Assembly: GCA_011330545.1 (NCBI GenBank)
Contig: DRQI01000384.1
Span: 1-11,640, forward strand
Origin: Flavobacteriia bacterium
Lineage (GTDB): Bacteria; Bacteroidota; Bacteroidia; Flavobacteriales; Flavobacteriaceae
Length of the DNA: 11,640 nucleotides
Direction of reading: 5' to 3'
A model generated the notes under the pieces. The model was given only the letters and a program-made list of their open reading frames with translations. It had not been told where the DNA came from and ran no database searches. A program made the translations under genes and the position numbers. Shown one piece after another: positions 1-6,687 of this stretch. The first letter of the stretch is position 1, and every line of letters starts with the position of its first letter.

Positions 1-1
1 A

Positions 2-2140
2 AAGAGCAAAGCCGGACTAAAAACTCAATTTAGCTTAGCTCCAACCGAATACCTAACGGCTACCTATTATGCCAATATGTCTTCTGGGCATTTGTACCAT
101 CGCGCTTTTATTGAAATGGCATTGGTGAAAATAAAAGACGATACATCACAAGACCGAATCTTACATTTTTGGCAAGAAATAATGCGGTTGAGAAATTTGT
201 TCAAATTTGAATTTTTCTATACCAACAAGCCTGAATTTAGTAGCGAAATAGAAGAAGAATTATACCTTTTTGACAAGAATTGGAGAGCCATTATAACCGA
301 TTCTACAAAAGATATTACTGCGCTGCTGGCATCACAAGAGTTATTTGTTTCTAACGCCATCCTCTTTATTTATTTAGAGGCCAATAAAGTGGTTTGCCAT
401 ACGCTGAATTGTTGGGATTTAGAAGATGAATTTTCTGATGATGATTTTATAGAATTATGCCTCTTTAAAGGAAAAGAATTACACTGGCAAGGACGTATCA
501 GGCGATTAGACAGTGTTTCAAAACCGTTTTTAATAAGTGCCTTACGATTGGCAAAAAACAGTAAACTTACTCCTGTCAATGGCGAGATAGATTATGAGCA
601 ACTTGAAAGGTGGATGCTTTTATTAGAAGATTTAACCCAACGGTTGCGCTTTTTACAACAACTTGAAATTAACAGTACTAAAAAAGCAACCAAAGAAGAT
701 GTAGAAGAAAAAGAGATAGTGCCCGGTTCAGAACTCAACAGTGTTTCAGAAGAAGTTCTAAAACAAGAAGAAGGAGCACATATTGCCGCGTTTTTTGATT
801 TAGACAGAACATTAATCAATGATTTTTCTGCCAAAAAATTCTTACAATCAAGACTGCTGAGCGGTGAAACCACTACCAAAGAAATCCTTTCTCAGTTTGC
901 ATCAGCTATAATTTATGCTTCGGGAAACCGCGATTTTGAAATATTGACAAAAATAACAGCATTGGGAATCAAAGGAATTAAAGAATCAGATTTTATAACA
1001 TTGGGCGAAGATGTCTATTCAAATCACCTTGCCAATACTATTTATCCCGAATCACGGTCATTGATAGCTTCACATCTAGAAAAAGGGCATAAAGTAGTTA
1101 TTGTTTCAGCAGCTACTATTTACCAGATACAACCAGTGGCCAAAGAGTTGGGTATCAAAGATATTTTTTGTACCAAATTAGAAGTCCATAAAGGTAGGTT
1201 TACCGGAAACATTGAAGAGATGTGTTGGGGGGAAGGCAAAGCAAATGCCGCACGTAAGTTTGCAAAAAAGAATGATATCGACCTCTCAAAAAGTTTTTTC
1301 TATACCGATAGTATTGAAGACTACCCGTTATTGGAAATTATCGGAAAACCCCGTGCTACGAATCCCGACAGTAAACTTTCACAATTGGCCTTTGAAAACG
1401 ATTGGCCCATTTTACGCTTTGAAGAAACGAAAGGTACACCTGTAGTCAATGGATTTAGAACCGGAATGGCCATTGCCAGTATCTATCCCTCTGTACTAAA
1501 AGGCTTGGCAAAAGGTGCCGTTACCATGTCAAGGCAAGAAGCCGTAAATACCACTTTGGCCAGTTTAGGCGATTTAGGAACCAAACTCGCCGGATTGGAT
1601 ATTGCCGTAAAAGGAAAACACAATTTAGAAGATTTTAGGCCCGCCATTTTCTGTTTTAACCATCAAAGTTCGGCAGATGCTTTTATTTTAATGAAATTAC
1701 TGCGTAAAGATGTTACAGGCATTGCAAAAAAAGAATTGGAAATGACGCCTATCGGGCCACTTTTTAAAGCCTTGGGAGCCATTTTTATCGATAGGTCAGA
1801 CAGGGCAAAAGCCATCGAAGCTATGAAACCCGCAGTAGATGCCTTAAAAAACGGCATTTCTGTAGCCATTGCTCCTGAAGGTACGCGAAGTGGAAGTAAA
1901 ACATTAGGAGCCTTTAAAAAAGGAGCTTTTCATTTGGCGATTAAAGGAGGCGTACCCATCATTCCTATAGTCATTAAAAATGCCTATATGGCCATGCCTA
2001 AAGGAAGCAGTATTTTAAAACCTACACATATAGAAGTTGTAGTGTTAGACCCAATTGATACTTCTGAGTGGAAAGTAAAACATATCAATAACTATGTAGA
2101 AGAGCTCAGAAATATGTATTTGAATGAATTAGAGAGTTAA
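2..2140 (+). CDS. PlsB-like GPAT (C-terminal part) / HAD-IB phosphatase / PlsC-like acyltransferase fusion, 5'-partial
   Basis: The reading frame is open to the window edge, so the ATG at 77 is probably internal and the true start lies upstream. Residues are numbered from that Met. The start of the visible part (YYAN...HRAFIEMAL, then RLRNLFKFEFFY at 37-48) looks like the C-terminal region of PlsB-type glycerol-3-phosphate acyltransferases, whose catalytic domain would lie upstream. A HAD domain follows: FFDLDRTL at 239-246 with the D241/D243 pair, S344, K388 and D411/D415. The last domain is PlsC-like: NHQSSAD at 528-534 (HxxxxD), FIDR at 570-573, PEGTR at 600-604 and VPIIPI at 626-631. Known family chemistry is acylation of glycerol-3-phosphate and of lysophosphatidate at the membrane. 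The HAD substrate is unknown. Mycobacterial Rv2483c has the HAD-PlsC pair next to a separate plsB2. gpsA follows after 35 bp, consistent with one operon. The PlsB-like part is the least certain call. Confidence 0.85.
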   Translation, partial: KSKAGLKTQFSLAPTEYLTATYYANMSSGHLYHRAFIEMALVKIKDDTSQDRILHFWQEIMRLRNLFKFEFFYTNKPEFSSEIEEELYLFDKNWRAIITDSTKDITALLASQELFVSNAILFIYLEANKVVCHTLNCWDLEDEFSDDDFIELCLFKGKELHWQGRIRRLDSVSKPFLISALRLAKNSKLTPVNGEIDYEQLERWMLLLEDLTQRLRFLQQLEINSTKKATKEDVEEKEIVPGSELNSVSEEVLKQEEGAHIAAFFDLDRTLINDFSAKKFLQSRLLSGETTTKEILSQFASAIIYASGNRDFEILTKITALGIKGIKESDFITLGEDVYSNHLANTIYPESRSLIASHLEKGHKVVIVSAATIYQIQPVAKELGIKDIFCTKLEVHKGRFTGNIEEMCWGEGKANAARKFAKKNDIDLSKSFFYTDSIEDYPLLEIIGKPRATNPDSKLSQLAFENDWPILRFEETKGTPVVNGFRTGMAIASIYPSVLKGLAKGAVTMSRQEAVNTTLASLGDLGTKLAGLDIAVKGKHNLEDFRPAIFCFNHQSSADAFILMKLLRKDVTGIAKKELEMTPIGPLFKALGAIFIDRSDRAKAIEAMKPAVDALKNGISVAIAPEGTRSGSKTLGAFKKGAFHLAIKGGVPIIPIVIKNAYMAMPKGSSILKPTHIEVVVLDPIDTSEWKVKHINNYVEELRNMYLNELES

Positions 2141-2175
2141 CTTTTTCTAAAAACCAAACGATAAACAAGTAGCCA

Positions 2176-3177
2176 ATGAAACTCAAAGTAGGATTATTAG
2201 GAGGAGGTTCTTGGGGCACTACCGTAGCCTCATTAACAGCAAAAAATAGTGAGACCATACTCTGGGCGAGAAGTAAAGAAACCGTTGATGAAATCAATGA
2301 AAAACATTCTAATGAAAAATACTTGCCCCAAACTAAATTGCACAAATCGTTAAAAGCATCGTATTCCATAAGAGAAACTGTTGAGAATGCCGACGTAATT
2401 GTAATGGGCATCCCCTCACAAAACTTTAGGGAAGTATTGCAAAAGGCAAAACCGTATATTAGGCCTTGGGTGCCAATTATTAGCTTGGCAAAAGGATTAG
2501 AAATGGGTACAAAAATGCGCATGACCGAAATTGTAGAGCAAGAAATGCCCGGGCATCCGGCAGGCGTATTGACGGGCCCTAATTTAGCCAAAGAAATCCA
2601 TCATGGCAAAGCGGCAGCAGCTGTCATTGCCATGGTAGACGAAACCATTGCCAAAAGATTGCAACAAATATTTAGCACAGGCCTATTTAGGGTATATACC
2701 AATGAAGACGTGATAGGGTGTGAATTAGGTGGCGCCTTAAAAAATATTGTTGCCATCGCCACCGGTATGGGTGATGGTGCCAATGCCGGTGATAATACCA
2801 GGGCAGCCATCATTACTAGAGGGTTGGCAGAATTGACCAGATTAGGCGTTGCAATGGGTGGGAAAAGTAGGACTTTTGCCGGATTGGCCGGAATGGGCGA
2901 TTTGGTAGCTACCTGCTCTAGTGATAAAAGTAGAAATCACTATGTAGGATACCAATTGGGCAAGGGAAAATGCTTAGAACAAATCATCGAAGAAATGTCT
3001 GAAGTTGCCGAAGGCGTAAAAACTGCCAAAGTAGTAATGGAACTCGCCAAAGATTACAAAGTAGAAATGCCCATTTCAACCGAAGTCTACAAGGTACTCT
3101 ATGAAGGGAATACGGTAAATGATGCCTTTCGAGGCCTCATCTTGCGGGAAGTGGGTTCTGAAAGAGAACCCGGTTAA
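2176..3177 (+). CDS. gpsA: NAD(P)-dependent glycerol-3-phosphate dehydrogenase GpsA
   Basis: A 333-residue cytosolic enzyme of the usual GpsA length. It reduces dihydroxyacetone phosphate to sn-glycerol-3-phosphate, the backbone for glycerolipid synthesis. The N-terminus holds the Rossmann dinucleotide loop GLLGGGSWGT at 6-15. The family signature LTGPNLAKEI is at 132-141. The candidate catalytic lysines are K106 in SLAKGLE and K189 in GALKNI, followed by the conserved stretch ATGMGDG at 195-201. The start is set by the Rossmann strand beginning at residue 3. The upstream A-rich leader has no Shine-Dalgarno site, which is normal in Bacteroidota. The gene lies 35 bp after the acyltransferase fusion, which would use its product, so the two form a coherent metabolic pair. 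Nothing looks truncated. Confidence 0.96.
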   Translation: MKLKVGLLGGGSWGTTVASLTAKNSETILWARSKETVDEINEKHSNEKYLPQTKLHKSLKASYSIRETVENADVIVMGIPSQNFREVLQKAKPYIRPWVPIISLAKGLEMGTKMRMTEIVEQEMPGHPAGVLTGPNLAKEIHHGKAAAAVIAMVDETIAKRLQQIFSTGLFRVYTNEDVIGCELGGALKNIVAIATGMGDGANAGDNTRAAIITRGLAELTRLGVAMGGKSRTFAGLAGMGDLVATCSSDKSRNHYVGYQLGKGKCLEQIIEEMSEVAEGVKTAKVVMELAKDYKVEMPISTEVYKVLYEGNTVNDAFRGLILREVGSEREPG

Positions 3178-3194
3178 AATAAATATCAACAATG

Positions 3195-3235
3195 GTTGGA
3201 AGCCAACAATAAACTTCAAGTATCTGTCTTCCAAC
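3195..3235 (+). other. Hairpin in the gpsA-downstream gap
   Basis: GTTGGAAG (3195-3202) and CTTCCAAC (3228-3235) form a perfect 8-bp stem with a 25-nt loop, in the 78-bp gap between gpsA and the next gene. No U-tract follows, so it is not a convincing terminator. It could be a processing or attenuation element, or chance. Confidence 0.3.
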
Positions 3236-3255
3236 TACTAACATCATAAAATACC

Positions 3256-3771
3256 ATGGCAAAAAAACCAGAACAAACCGCTTCTTTTATGGTTCGTTTT
3301 CACCAAAAAATATTTGAAGAAGATGGCGAATCTAACGTACAATGGCGTGGAAAAGTATCACATGTGCAAGGTGGTGACGAACAGCGTTTTTCTGACTTTA
3401 AAGAAGCTGTTACCTTTATCCAAGAAAAACTGTCTGAACTAACTTTAGAAGCCACCAAAGAGCATTCTCCCGAGCAACGCGAAGGAATTCTAAAAAAGAG
3501 CCTAGACATGTGGAAAACCGTAGCACAAGTAGGGCCGAAAGTTATTATGGATACTATCAAAGACCCCAAAAAGCAAATTGCACAAATACAAGACCAGATT
3601 CAAGACCAAATTAGTCACCTAGGTGATGAAATTGGCGAAAAAGTACATATAGACCAATGGCGAAATGCGTCGCGGTCAGACTTTAAAAAAGTAAAGAAAT
3701 CAATTAATGAACTGGCCGGCGAAATTAAAAAGCTACATGCTAAAATTGACAAGCTAAGTAAAAAGAAGTAA
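3256..3771 (+). CDS. Unrecognised two-part coiled-coil protein, possibly granule-associated
   Basis: I cannot assign this 171-residue protein to a named family. The first ~60 residues form a compact module (FMVRFHQKIF at 11-20, QWRGKVSHVQ at 29-38, then RFSDFKEAVTFI at 44-55). This resembles short WRG..HVQSGE..F.D..E..F modules that I recall from uncharacterised bacterial proteins. The rest (about 65-171) is helical and charged, with a Gln-rich repeat IQDQIQDQI at 111-119 and a Lys-rich heptad-like end, so coiled-coil or amphipathic binding is likely. There is no signal peptide or membrane span. It starts 78 bp after gpsA and ends 8 bp before the BTAD regulator, so it is very probably co-transcribed with both. 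An accessory or phasin-like role at a lipid or polyester surface is inference from context only. Confidence 0.8.
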   Translation: MAKKPEQTASFMVRFHQKIFEEDGESNVQWRGKVSHVQGGDEQRFSDFKEAVTFIQEKLSELTLEATKEHSPEQREGILKKSLDMWKTVAQVGPKVIMDTIKDPKKQIAQIQDQIQDQISHLGDEIGEKVHIDQWRNASRSDFKKVKKSINELAGEIKKLHAKIDKLSKKK

Positions 3772-3779
3772 TATATCAC

Positions 3780-4583
3780 ATGTCTCAATTACTCGATACA
3801 TTAGACAAATTAAAAACTTTTCAAAAAAATGCCCCTATACGTATTCAAACATTGGGGCAATTTAATCTATGGCGCAACAATACTAAAATTGACCCCAAAG
3901 AGTGGGGAAGAGACAAAACCATCCAATTACTTCAGTATTTTATTTCAAACCGGCACCGCCATGCACTGCACAAAGAAAAAATTATGGACCACCTGTGGGA
4001 AGAAGGCGATGACAGGGATTTCAAAGTAGCCTTACACGGTATCAATAAAGTCTTGGAACCCGAGCGGCCCCCAAGAACAGAACCTACATATATCATTCGG
4101 CAAGGCATTAGTTATCAGTTAAATTTAGAACGTATTTGGATAGATGTTGAAGCACTTGAAAAATATGTCATTATCGGAAATGAAGCCTTAGGCGAAAACA
4201 ATACCATTTCAAAAAAAGCCTATAAATCGGCCATAGAAATCTATCAAGGGATTTATTTGCCCAATCGTATTTACGAAGATTGGTCATCTGAAGAACGCGA
4301 AAAAACACAAATGTTAATTTTAGGAGCATATATTACTTTGGCTGAAATTCTGGTAGAAGAAAACCCTACCGAAAGCATTCGGTTGGCACAAAATGCCATT
4401 TCTATTGACCCTACATGGGAAGATGCCTATCGTTTGCAAATGCAGGCATATCGTATCAAAGGAAACAGGCCGCAAGCCATTAAAACCTACCAAAAATGTG
4501 TAGATGTACTCGATGAAGAATATGGCATCGACCCACTTCCCGAAACCAAGAAACTAATCAAAGAGATTGAAGAAATTAGTTGA
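3780..4583 (+). CDS. AfsR/SARP-like transcriptional regulator (winged helix + BTAD)
   Basis: A 267-residue protein. Residues ~20-115 read as an OmpR-type winged helix: IRIQTLGQFNLW at 20-31, then a WGRDKTIQLLQYF helix, DHLWEEGD at 70-77 and a C-terminal hairpin around YIIRQGISYQL. Residues ~121-265 look like a bacterial transcriptional activator domain (TPR-like): WIDVEALEKY, LPNRIYEDW, DPTWEDAYRLQMQAY and a last helix pair ending in YGIDPLPET. This is the small SARP layout without ATPase or sensor domains. SARP proteins bind direct heptamers with 11-bp spacing near the -10 box, and two such sites lie immediately downstream at 4654-4687 and 5348-5381. It begins 8 bp after the preceding gene, so it belongs to the lipid-gene operon. 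Being its regulator, and that of the phasin-like genes, is inference. Confidence 0.88.
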   Translation: MSQLLDTLDKLKTFQKNAPIRIQTLGQFNLWRNNTKIDPKEWGRDKTIQLLQYFISNRHRHALHKEKIMDHLWEEGDDRDFKVALHGINKVLEPERPPRTEPTYIIRQGISYQLNLERIWIDVEALEKYVIIGNEALGENNTISKKAYKSAIEIYQGIYLPNRIYEDWSSEEREKTQMLILGAYITLAEILVEENPTESIRLAQNAISIDPTWEDAYRLQMQAYRIKGNRPQAIKTYQKCVDVLDEEYGIDPLPETKKLIKEIEEIS

Positions 4584-4653
4584 AAAAAATGTAGAGACTA
4601 ATTACCAAACCCTAACTATTTCCTACAAAGAAATAACAAAACTATTCTTCCCT

Positions 4654-4687
4654 GCAACTCATCTGTAACTACCTCATCGTATGTTTG
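4654..4687 (+). promoter_or_regulatory. Promoter of first phasin-like gene with SARP-type direct repeats
   Basis: Heptamers GCAACTC (4654-4660) and GTAACTA (4665-4671) are spaced exactly 11 bp apart. Eight bases later comes TATGTTTG (4680-4687), a match to the Bacteroidota -7 box TAnnTTTG. The usual TTTG at -33 is absent, and the heptamers occupy its place, as expected of an activator-dependent promoter. The same module recurs at 5348-5381. The start codon is 48 bp downstream, after an A-rich leader. Confidence 0.65.
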
Positions 4688-4735
4688 CACCATACTTAAA
4701 AAAATAACGATTTACAATCATAAAATAATTAAAAA

Positions 4736-5017
4736 ATGGCAACAAAAAACAAAAAAACAGCGACAAAAAAAGTAAGTAAAACCATAAAAGACGTAGCAAT
4801 CAAAGCAAACGAAATTGCACTAAAATCAACCGAAGGAGTGGTATTAGAAACCCTAAAAGTAGCCGAGCAATGGCAAGGGGTTACACATAAAGCCATTAAA
4901 GGCGGTTTAAAAGTAGCTGCAAAACAACAAGACTTATTTTTTGACACCCTAGAAACTGCCAAAGGGCAATTGTTAAAAGGGTTTAAACGATCTAAAGTTT
5001 TGTTTAGTAAAAACTAA
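4736..5017 (+). CDS. Small phasin-like protein (paralog 1)
   Basis: A 93-residue basic, helical protein. A Lys/Thr-rich N-terminus (1-18) is followed by an amphipathic region with EQWQGVTHKAIKGG at 44-57 and KQQDLFFDTLETAK at 63-76, ending KGFKRSK. Length, charge, absence of Cys and the long uninterrupted helix resemble phasins, which coat polyhydroxyalkanoate or lipid granules. I cannot prove the family from sequence alone. It is a clear paralog of the protein at 6388-6666 and of the N-terminal part of 5420-6265. It has its own promoter (4654-4687) and a hairpin terminator behind it (5053-5096), so it is probably a single-gene transcript. Alternatives are a small nucleoid-associated protein or a general helical scaffold protein. 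Confidence 0.82.
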   Translation: MATKNKKTATKKVSKTIKDVAIKANEIALKSTEGVVLETLKVAEQWQGVTHKAIKGGLKVAAKQQDLFFDTLETAKGQLLKGFKRSKVLFSKN

Positions 5018-5052
5018 GCACTATTTTGAATAAAATTTTGCTAGTCAAAATC

Positions 5053-5096
5053 TGAGAGGGCTGTTTGAAAGTATTACTTTTTAGACAGCCCTCTCA
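5053..5096 (+). terminator. Hairpin terminator after first phasin-like gene
   Basis: GAGAGGGCTGT (5054-5064) pairs perfectly with ACAGCCCTCTC (5085-5095), and the stem extends by one T-A pair outside and two weak pairs inside. The loop is about 16 nt. Only a short T-run (ATTTT) follows a few bases later, so termination may be inefficient. It begins 36 bp after the stop codon. Confidence 0.6.
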
Positions 5097-5147
5097 CTAT
5101 TTTACCGCAGGCCGAGATATAAGATTCAAGATCTTTGGAGCCTTTTA

Positions 5148-5332
5148 CAGATTAAACCCAGATTATGCAATAGACTTCCTATTCCGTTCAGAAATCACTG
5201 CAAAATAGGTCGTTTCACTGCGTTTTCAAAATTAACCGTAGTGGTGCTACGCTTAATTTAGTAAAACACCCTATTTTATTGCGCTTTCCTAACTCATAAC
5301 GTAACTCTATTGCATAAGATGGGTTAAAACTG
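5148..5332. repeat. MITE-like element with 26-bp inverted ends and nested palindrome
   Basis: The ends 5148-5173 and 5307-5332 are inverted repeats that match at 22 of 26 positions, including perfect CTATTGCATAA. Inside, AAAATAGG (5202-5209) pairs with CCTATTTT (5270-5277). In the centre AAATTAACCGTAG (5228-5240) pairs with CTACGCTTAATTT (5247-5259), with one mismatch. The 185-bp segment is thus one long imperfect palindrome with no protein. A non-autonomous transposable element or a structured intergenic repeat are both possible. I see no certain target-site duplication. Confidence 0.6.
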
Positions 5333-5347
5333 CTTCGATTCTAAATT

Positions 5348-5381
5348 GCAACTCATCTGTAACCAACCCATCGTATTTTTG
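5348..5381 (+). promoter_or_regulatory. Promoter of PhaF-like gene with SARP-type direct repeats
   Basis: GCAACTC (5348-5354) and GTAACCA (5359-5365) are 11 bp apart and end 8 bp before TATTTTTG (5374-5381), a TAnnTTTG box. Across 39 aligned bases (5347-5385 against 4653-4691) 34 are identical, while sequence further out diverges. There is no TTTG at the -33 position. The start codon is 38 bp downstream. Confidence 0.65.
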
Positions 5382-5419
5382 TACCGTAAATAATAAACAA
5401 ACGAATAAAACAATATATT

Positions 5420-6265
5420 ATGGCAACTAAAAAAGCAAAAAAAATAAGTAAGTTAGAAAAAGCCAAAGCAAGCGTAAAGAAAATCAATAACACCCTAATT
5501 GATGCCTCTTTCGAAGCGATAGAAACCACCGTGAAAACCGGTGAAAAATGGCAAAAATTAACATCTAAACTGATAAAAAAAACAGAGCCTATCACTGAGC
5601 AGCAAATCAAAATGTTCTTAGAAGCTACTGAAACCATTAAACAACAACTTGAAAAAGGCACTACCCGATTAAAAGATTTAGTAGGCTATGACCCAAAAAT
5701 GTTTGAACAAGCTAAAGAGATTGTAACCGAAAACCCTTTAGCTAAAAAAGCCGAAAAAATAACTTCTAAATTAAAAAAAGAAGTAGCTGAAACATTAGAA
5801 GAAGTAAAAGAAAAAGTTGAAGACGTGGCTGAAGACGTTATAGAAAAAGCCGAAGAAGTTTTAGAAGATGTAAAAACGAAGTTAGAAGGCGTTGAAAAAA
5901 AAGGGAAAAAGGCTGCAAAAAAGACAAAAAAAACAGCCTCAAAGAAAAAAAATAATAAGGCAACCGCTAAAAAAGCAGTAAAAAAAACCACTGCTAAAAA
6001 AACTCCTGTTATAAAAACAGCAGCTAAAAAAGTAGTGGCAAAAAAACCTACAGTAAAAAACGACCTAAAAGTCATTAAAGGTATTGGCCCTAAAATAGAA
6101 ACCATTCTCAATGCTGCAGGAATTACATCTTATGAAGGCCTGGCTAAAATGACCGTAGCAAATATTAATAAAGTGCTTACCGATGCCGGTATTGTAAATA
6201 TAAAAATCTACAATACCTCACAATGGAAAGCGCAAGCAATCAAAGCCGCAAAAGCAAATTCGTAA
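5420..6265 (+). CDS. PhaF-like protein: phasin-like head, histone-H1-like Lys/Ala tract, helix-hairpin-helix tail
   Basis: A 281-residue protein in four parts. Residues ~20-90 align with the two small neighbours (GEKWQKLTSKLIKK at 41-54, EQQIKMFLEATETIKQQLEKG at 60-80). Residues ~95-157 are an acidic/basic alternating helix (VAETLEEVKEKVEDVAEDVI) likely to form a coiled coil. Residues ~158-212 are almost only Lys, Ala, Thr and Val, with AAKK-type repeats like histone H1 and the PhaF and AlgP tails. Residues ~215-275 form a helix-hairpin-helix domain (LKVIKGIGPKIETIL at 216-230), of a kind often attached to Bacteroidota proteins such as L21. PhaF links polyester granules to the nucleoid and regulates granule genes. 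An equivalent role is inferred from architecture. The basic tract is low-complexity, so homology searches should mask it. Confidence 0.88.
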   Translation: MATKKAKKISKLEKAKASVKKINNTLIDASFEAIETTVKTGEKWQKLTSKLIKKTEPITEQQIKMFLEATETIKQQLEKGTTRLKDLVGYDPKMFEQAKEIVTENPLAKKAEKITSKLKKEVAETLEEVKEKVEDVAEDVIEKAEEVLEDVKTKLEGVEKKGKKAAKKTKKTASKKKNNKATAKKAVKKTTAKKTPVIKTAAKKVVAKKPTVKNDLKVIKGIGPKIETILNAAGITSYEGLAKMTVANINKVLTDAGIVNIKIYNTSQWKAQAIKAAKANS

Positions 6266-6280
6266 GCCGCAAAATAATTC

Positions 6281-6356
6281 GTAACTATTCAGTTGCTCCA
6301 TTTCGAGGCGAAAAAAGAGCATTTTATGGCCGAAATGTGAGTGAGTGAATAGTTAC
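6281..6356. repeat. Nested 76-bp palindromic element
   Basis: GTAACTATTCA (6281-6291) and TGAATAGTTAC (6346-6356) are perfect 11-bp inverted ends. CATTTCG (6299-6305) and CGAAATG (6331-6337) form a second inner stem. The unit is compact, non-coding and sits between the second and third phasin-like genes, 16 bp after a stop codon. It may be a REP/MITE-like repeat, or an RNA hairpin between co-transcribed genes. It lacks a clear terminator T-tract. Confidence 0.6.
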
Positions 6357-6387
6357 AATAATCCAATAACATTTAAAACAGTTTAAA

Positions 6388-6666
6388 ATGAGCACTAAAA
6401 AAGTTAAAAAAGAAGCCCAAAAAAGTATCCTGAAAAGTACTAAAGAAGTGGCTAAAAAAGTAAATGATATTGCTTTAAAAACAACTGATGAGGTGATTTC
6501 TGAATCACTGACAATTGCCCAACAATGGCAAGGCGTAACTGCTAAAGCCCTCAAAGGAGGCTTTCGGTTATTAGCAAATCAACAAGAAATCTTTTTTGAC
6601 ACCTTAGACACCTTTAAAAGCCAATTTACAAAAGGTAAAAAAAGAGCCAAAAAAATTTTCGCATAA
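6388..6666 (+). CDS. Small phasin-like protein (paralog 2)
   Basis: A 92-residue basic helical protein, colinear with the protein at 4736-5017. Shared landmarks are NDIALKTTDEV at 25-35, QQWQGVTAKALKGG at 45-58, NQQEIFFDTLDTFK at 64-77 and a KG..KRAKK end. It lacks Cys, a signal peptide and membrane spans. It starts 122 bp after the PhaF-like gene. Unlike the other two members it has no SARP-type heptamer pair upstream. The gap instead holds the 76-bp palindrome, so it is either read through from the 5348 promoter or uses a weak promoter of its own. A strong bidirectional terminator follows at 6688. A granule-coat role is inferred, and I rest it on the shared helical pattern and neighbourhood. 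Confidence 0.82.
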   Translation: MSTKKVKKEAQKSILKSTKEVAKKVNDIALKTTDEVISESLTIAQQWQGVTAKALKGGFRLLANQQEIFFDTLDTFKSQFTKGKKRAKKIFA

Positions 6667-6687
6667 TTCAATTTTTTCATAATAATC

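Noticed and set aside
77..79. ATG at 77 as the start of the acyltransferase fusion
   Set aside because: The frame stays open to the window edge and the upstream codons read YYAN, continuing the PlsB-like pattern, so the start is probably outside the window.
2106..2591. 161-codon frame on the - strand over the start of gpsA
   Set aside because: It lies opposite a fully convincing gpsA and has no recognisable motif; a shadow frame.
5148..5332. Riboswitch or known structured RNA upstream of the PhaF-like gene
   Set aside because: The element lies upstream of the inferred promoter (5348-5381), so it would not be in that mRNA, and it matches no riboswitch core I recognise.
5686..6111. 141-codon Phe/Ser-rich frame on the - strand
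   Set aside because: It is the antisense of the Lys/Ala-rich tract, whose AAA/GCT codons give stop-free Phe/Ser codons on the other strand.
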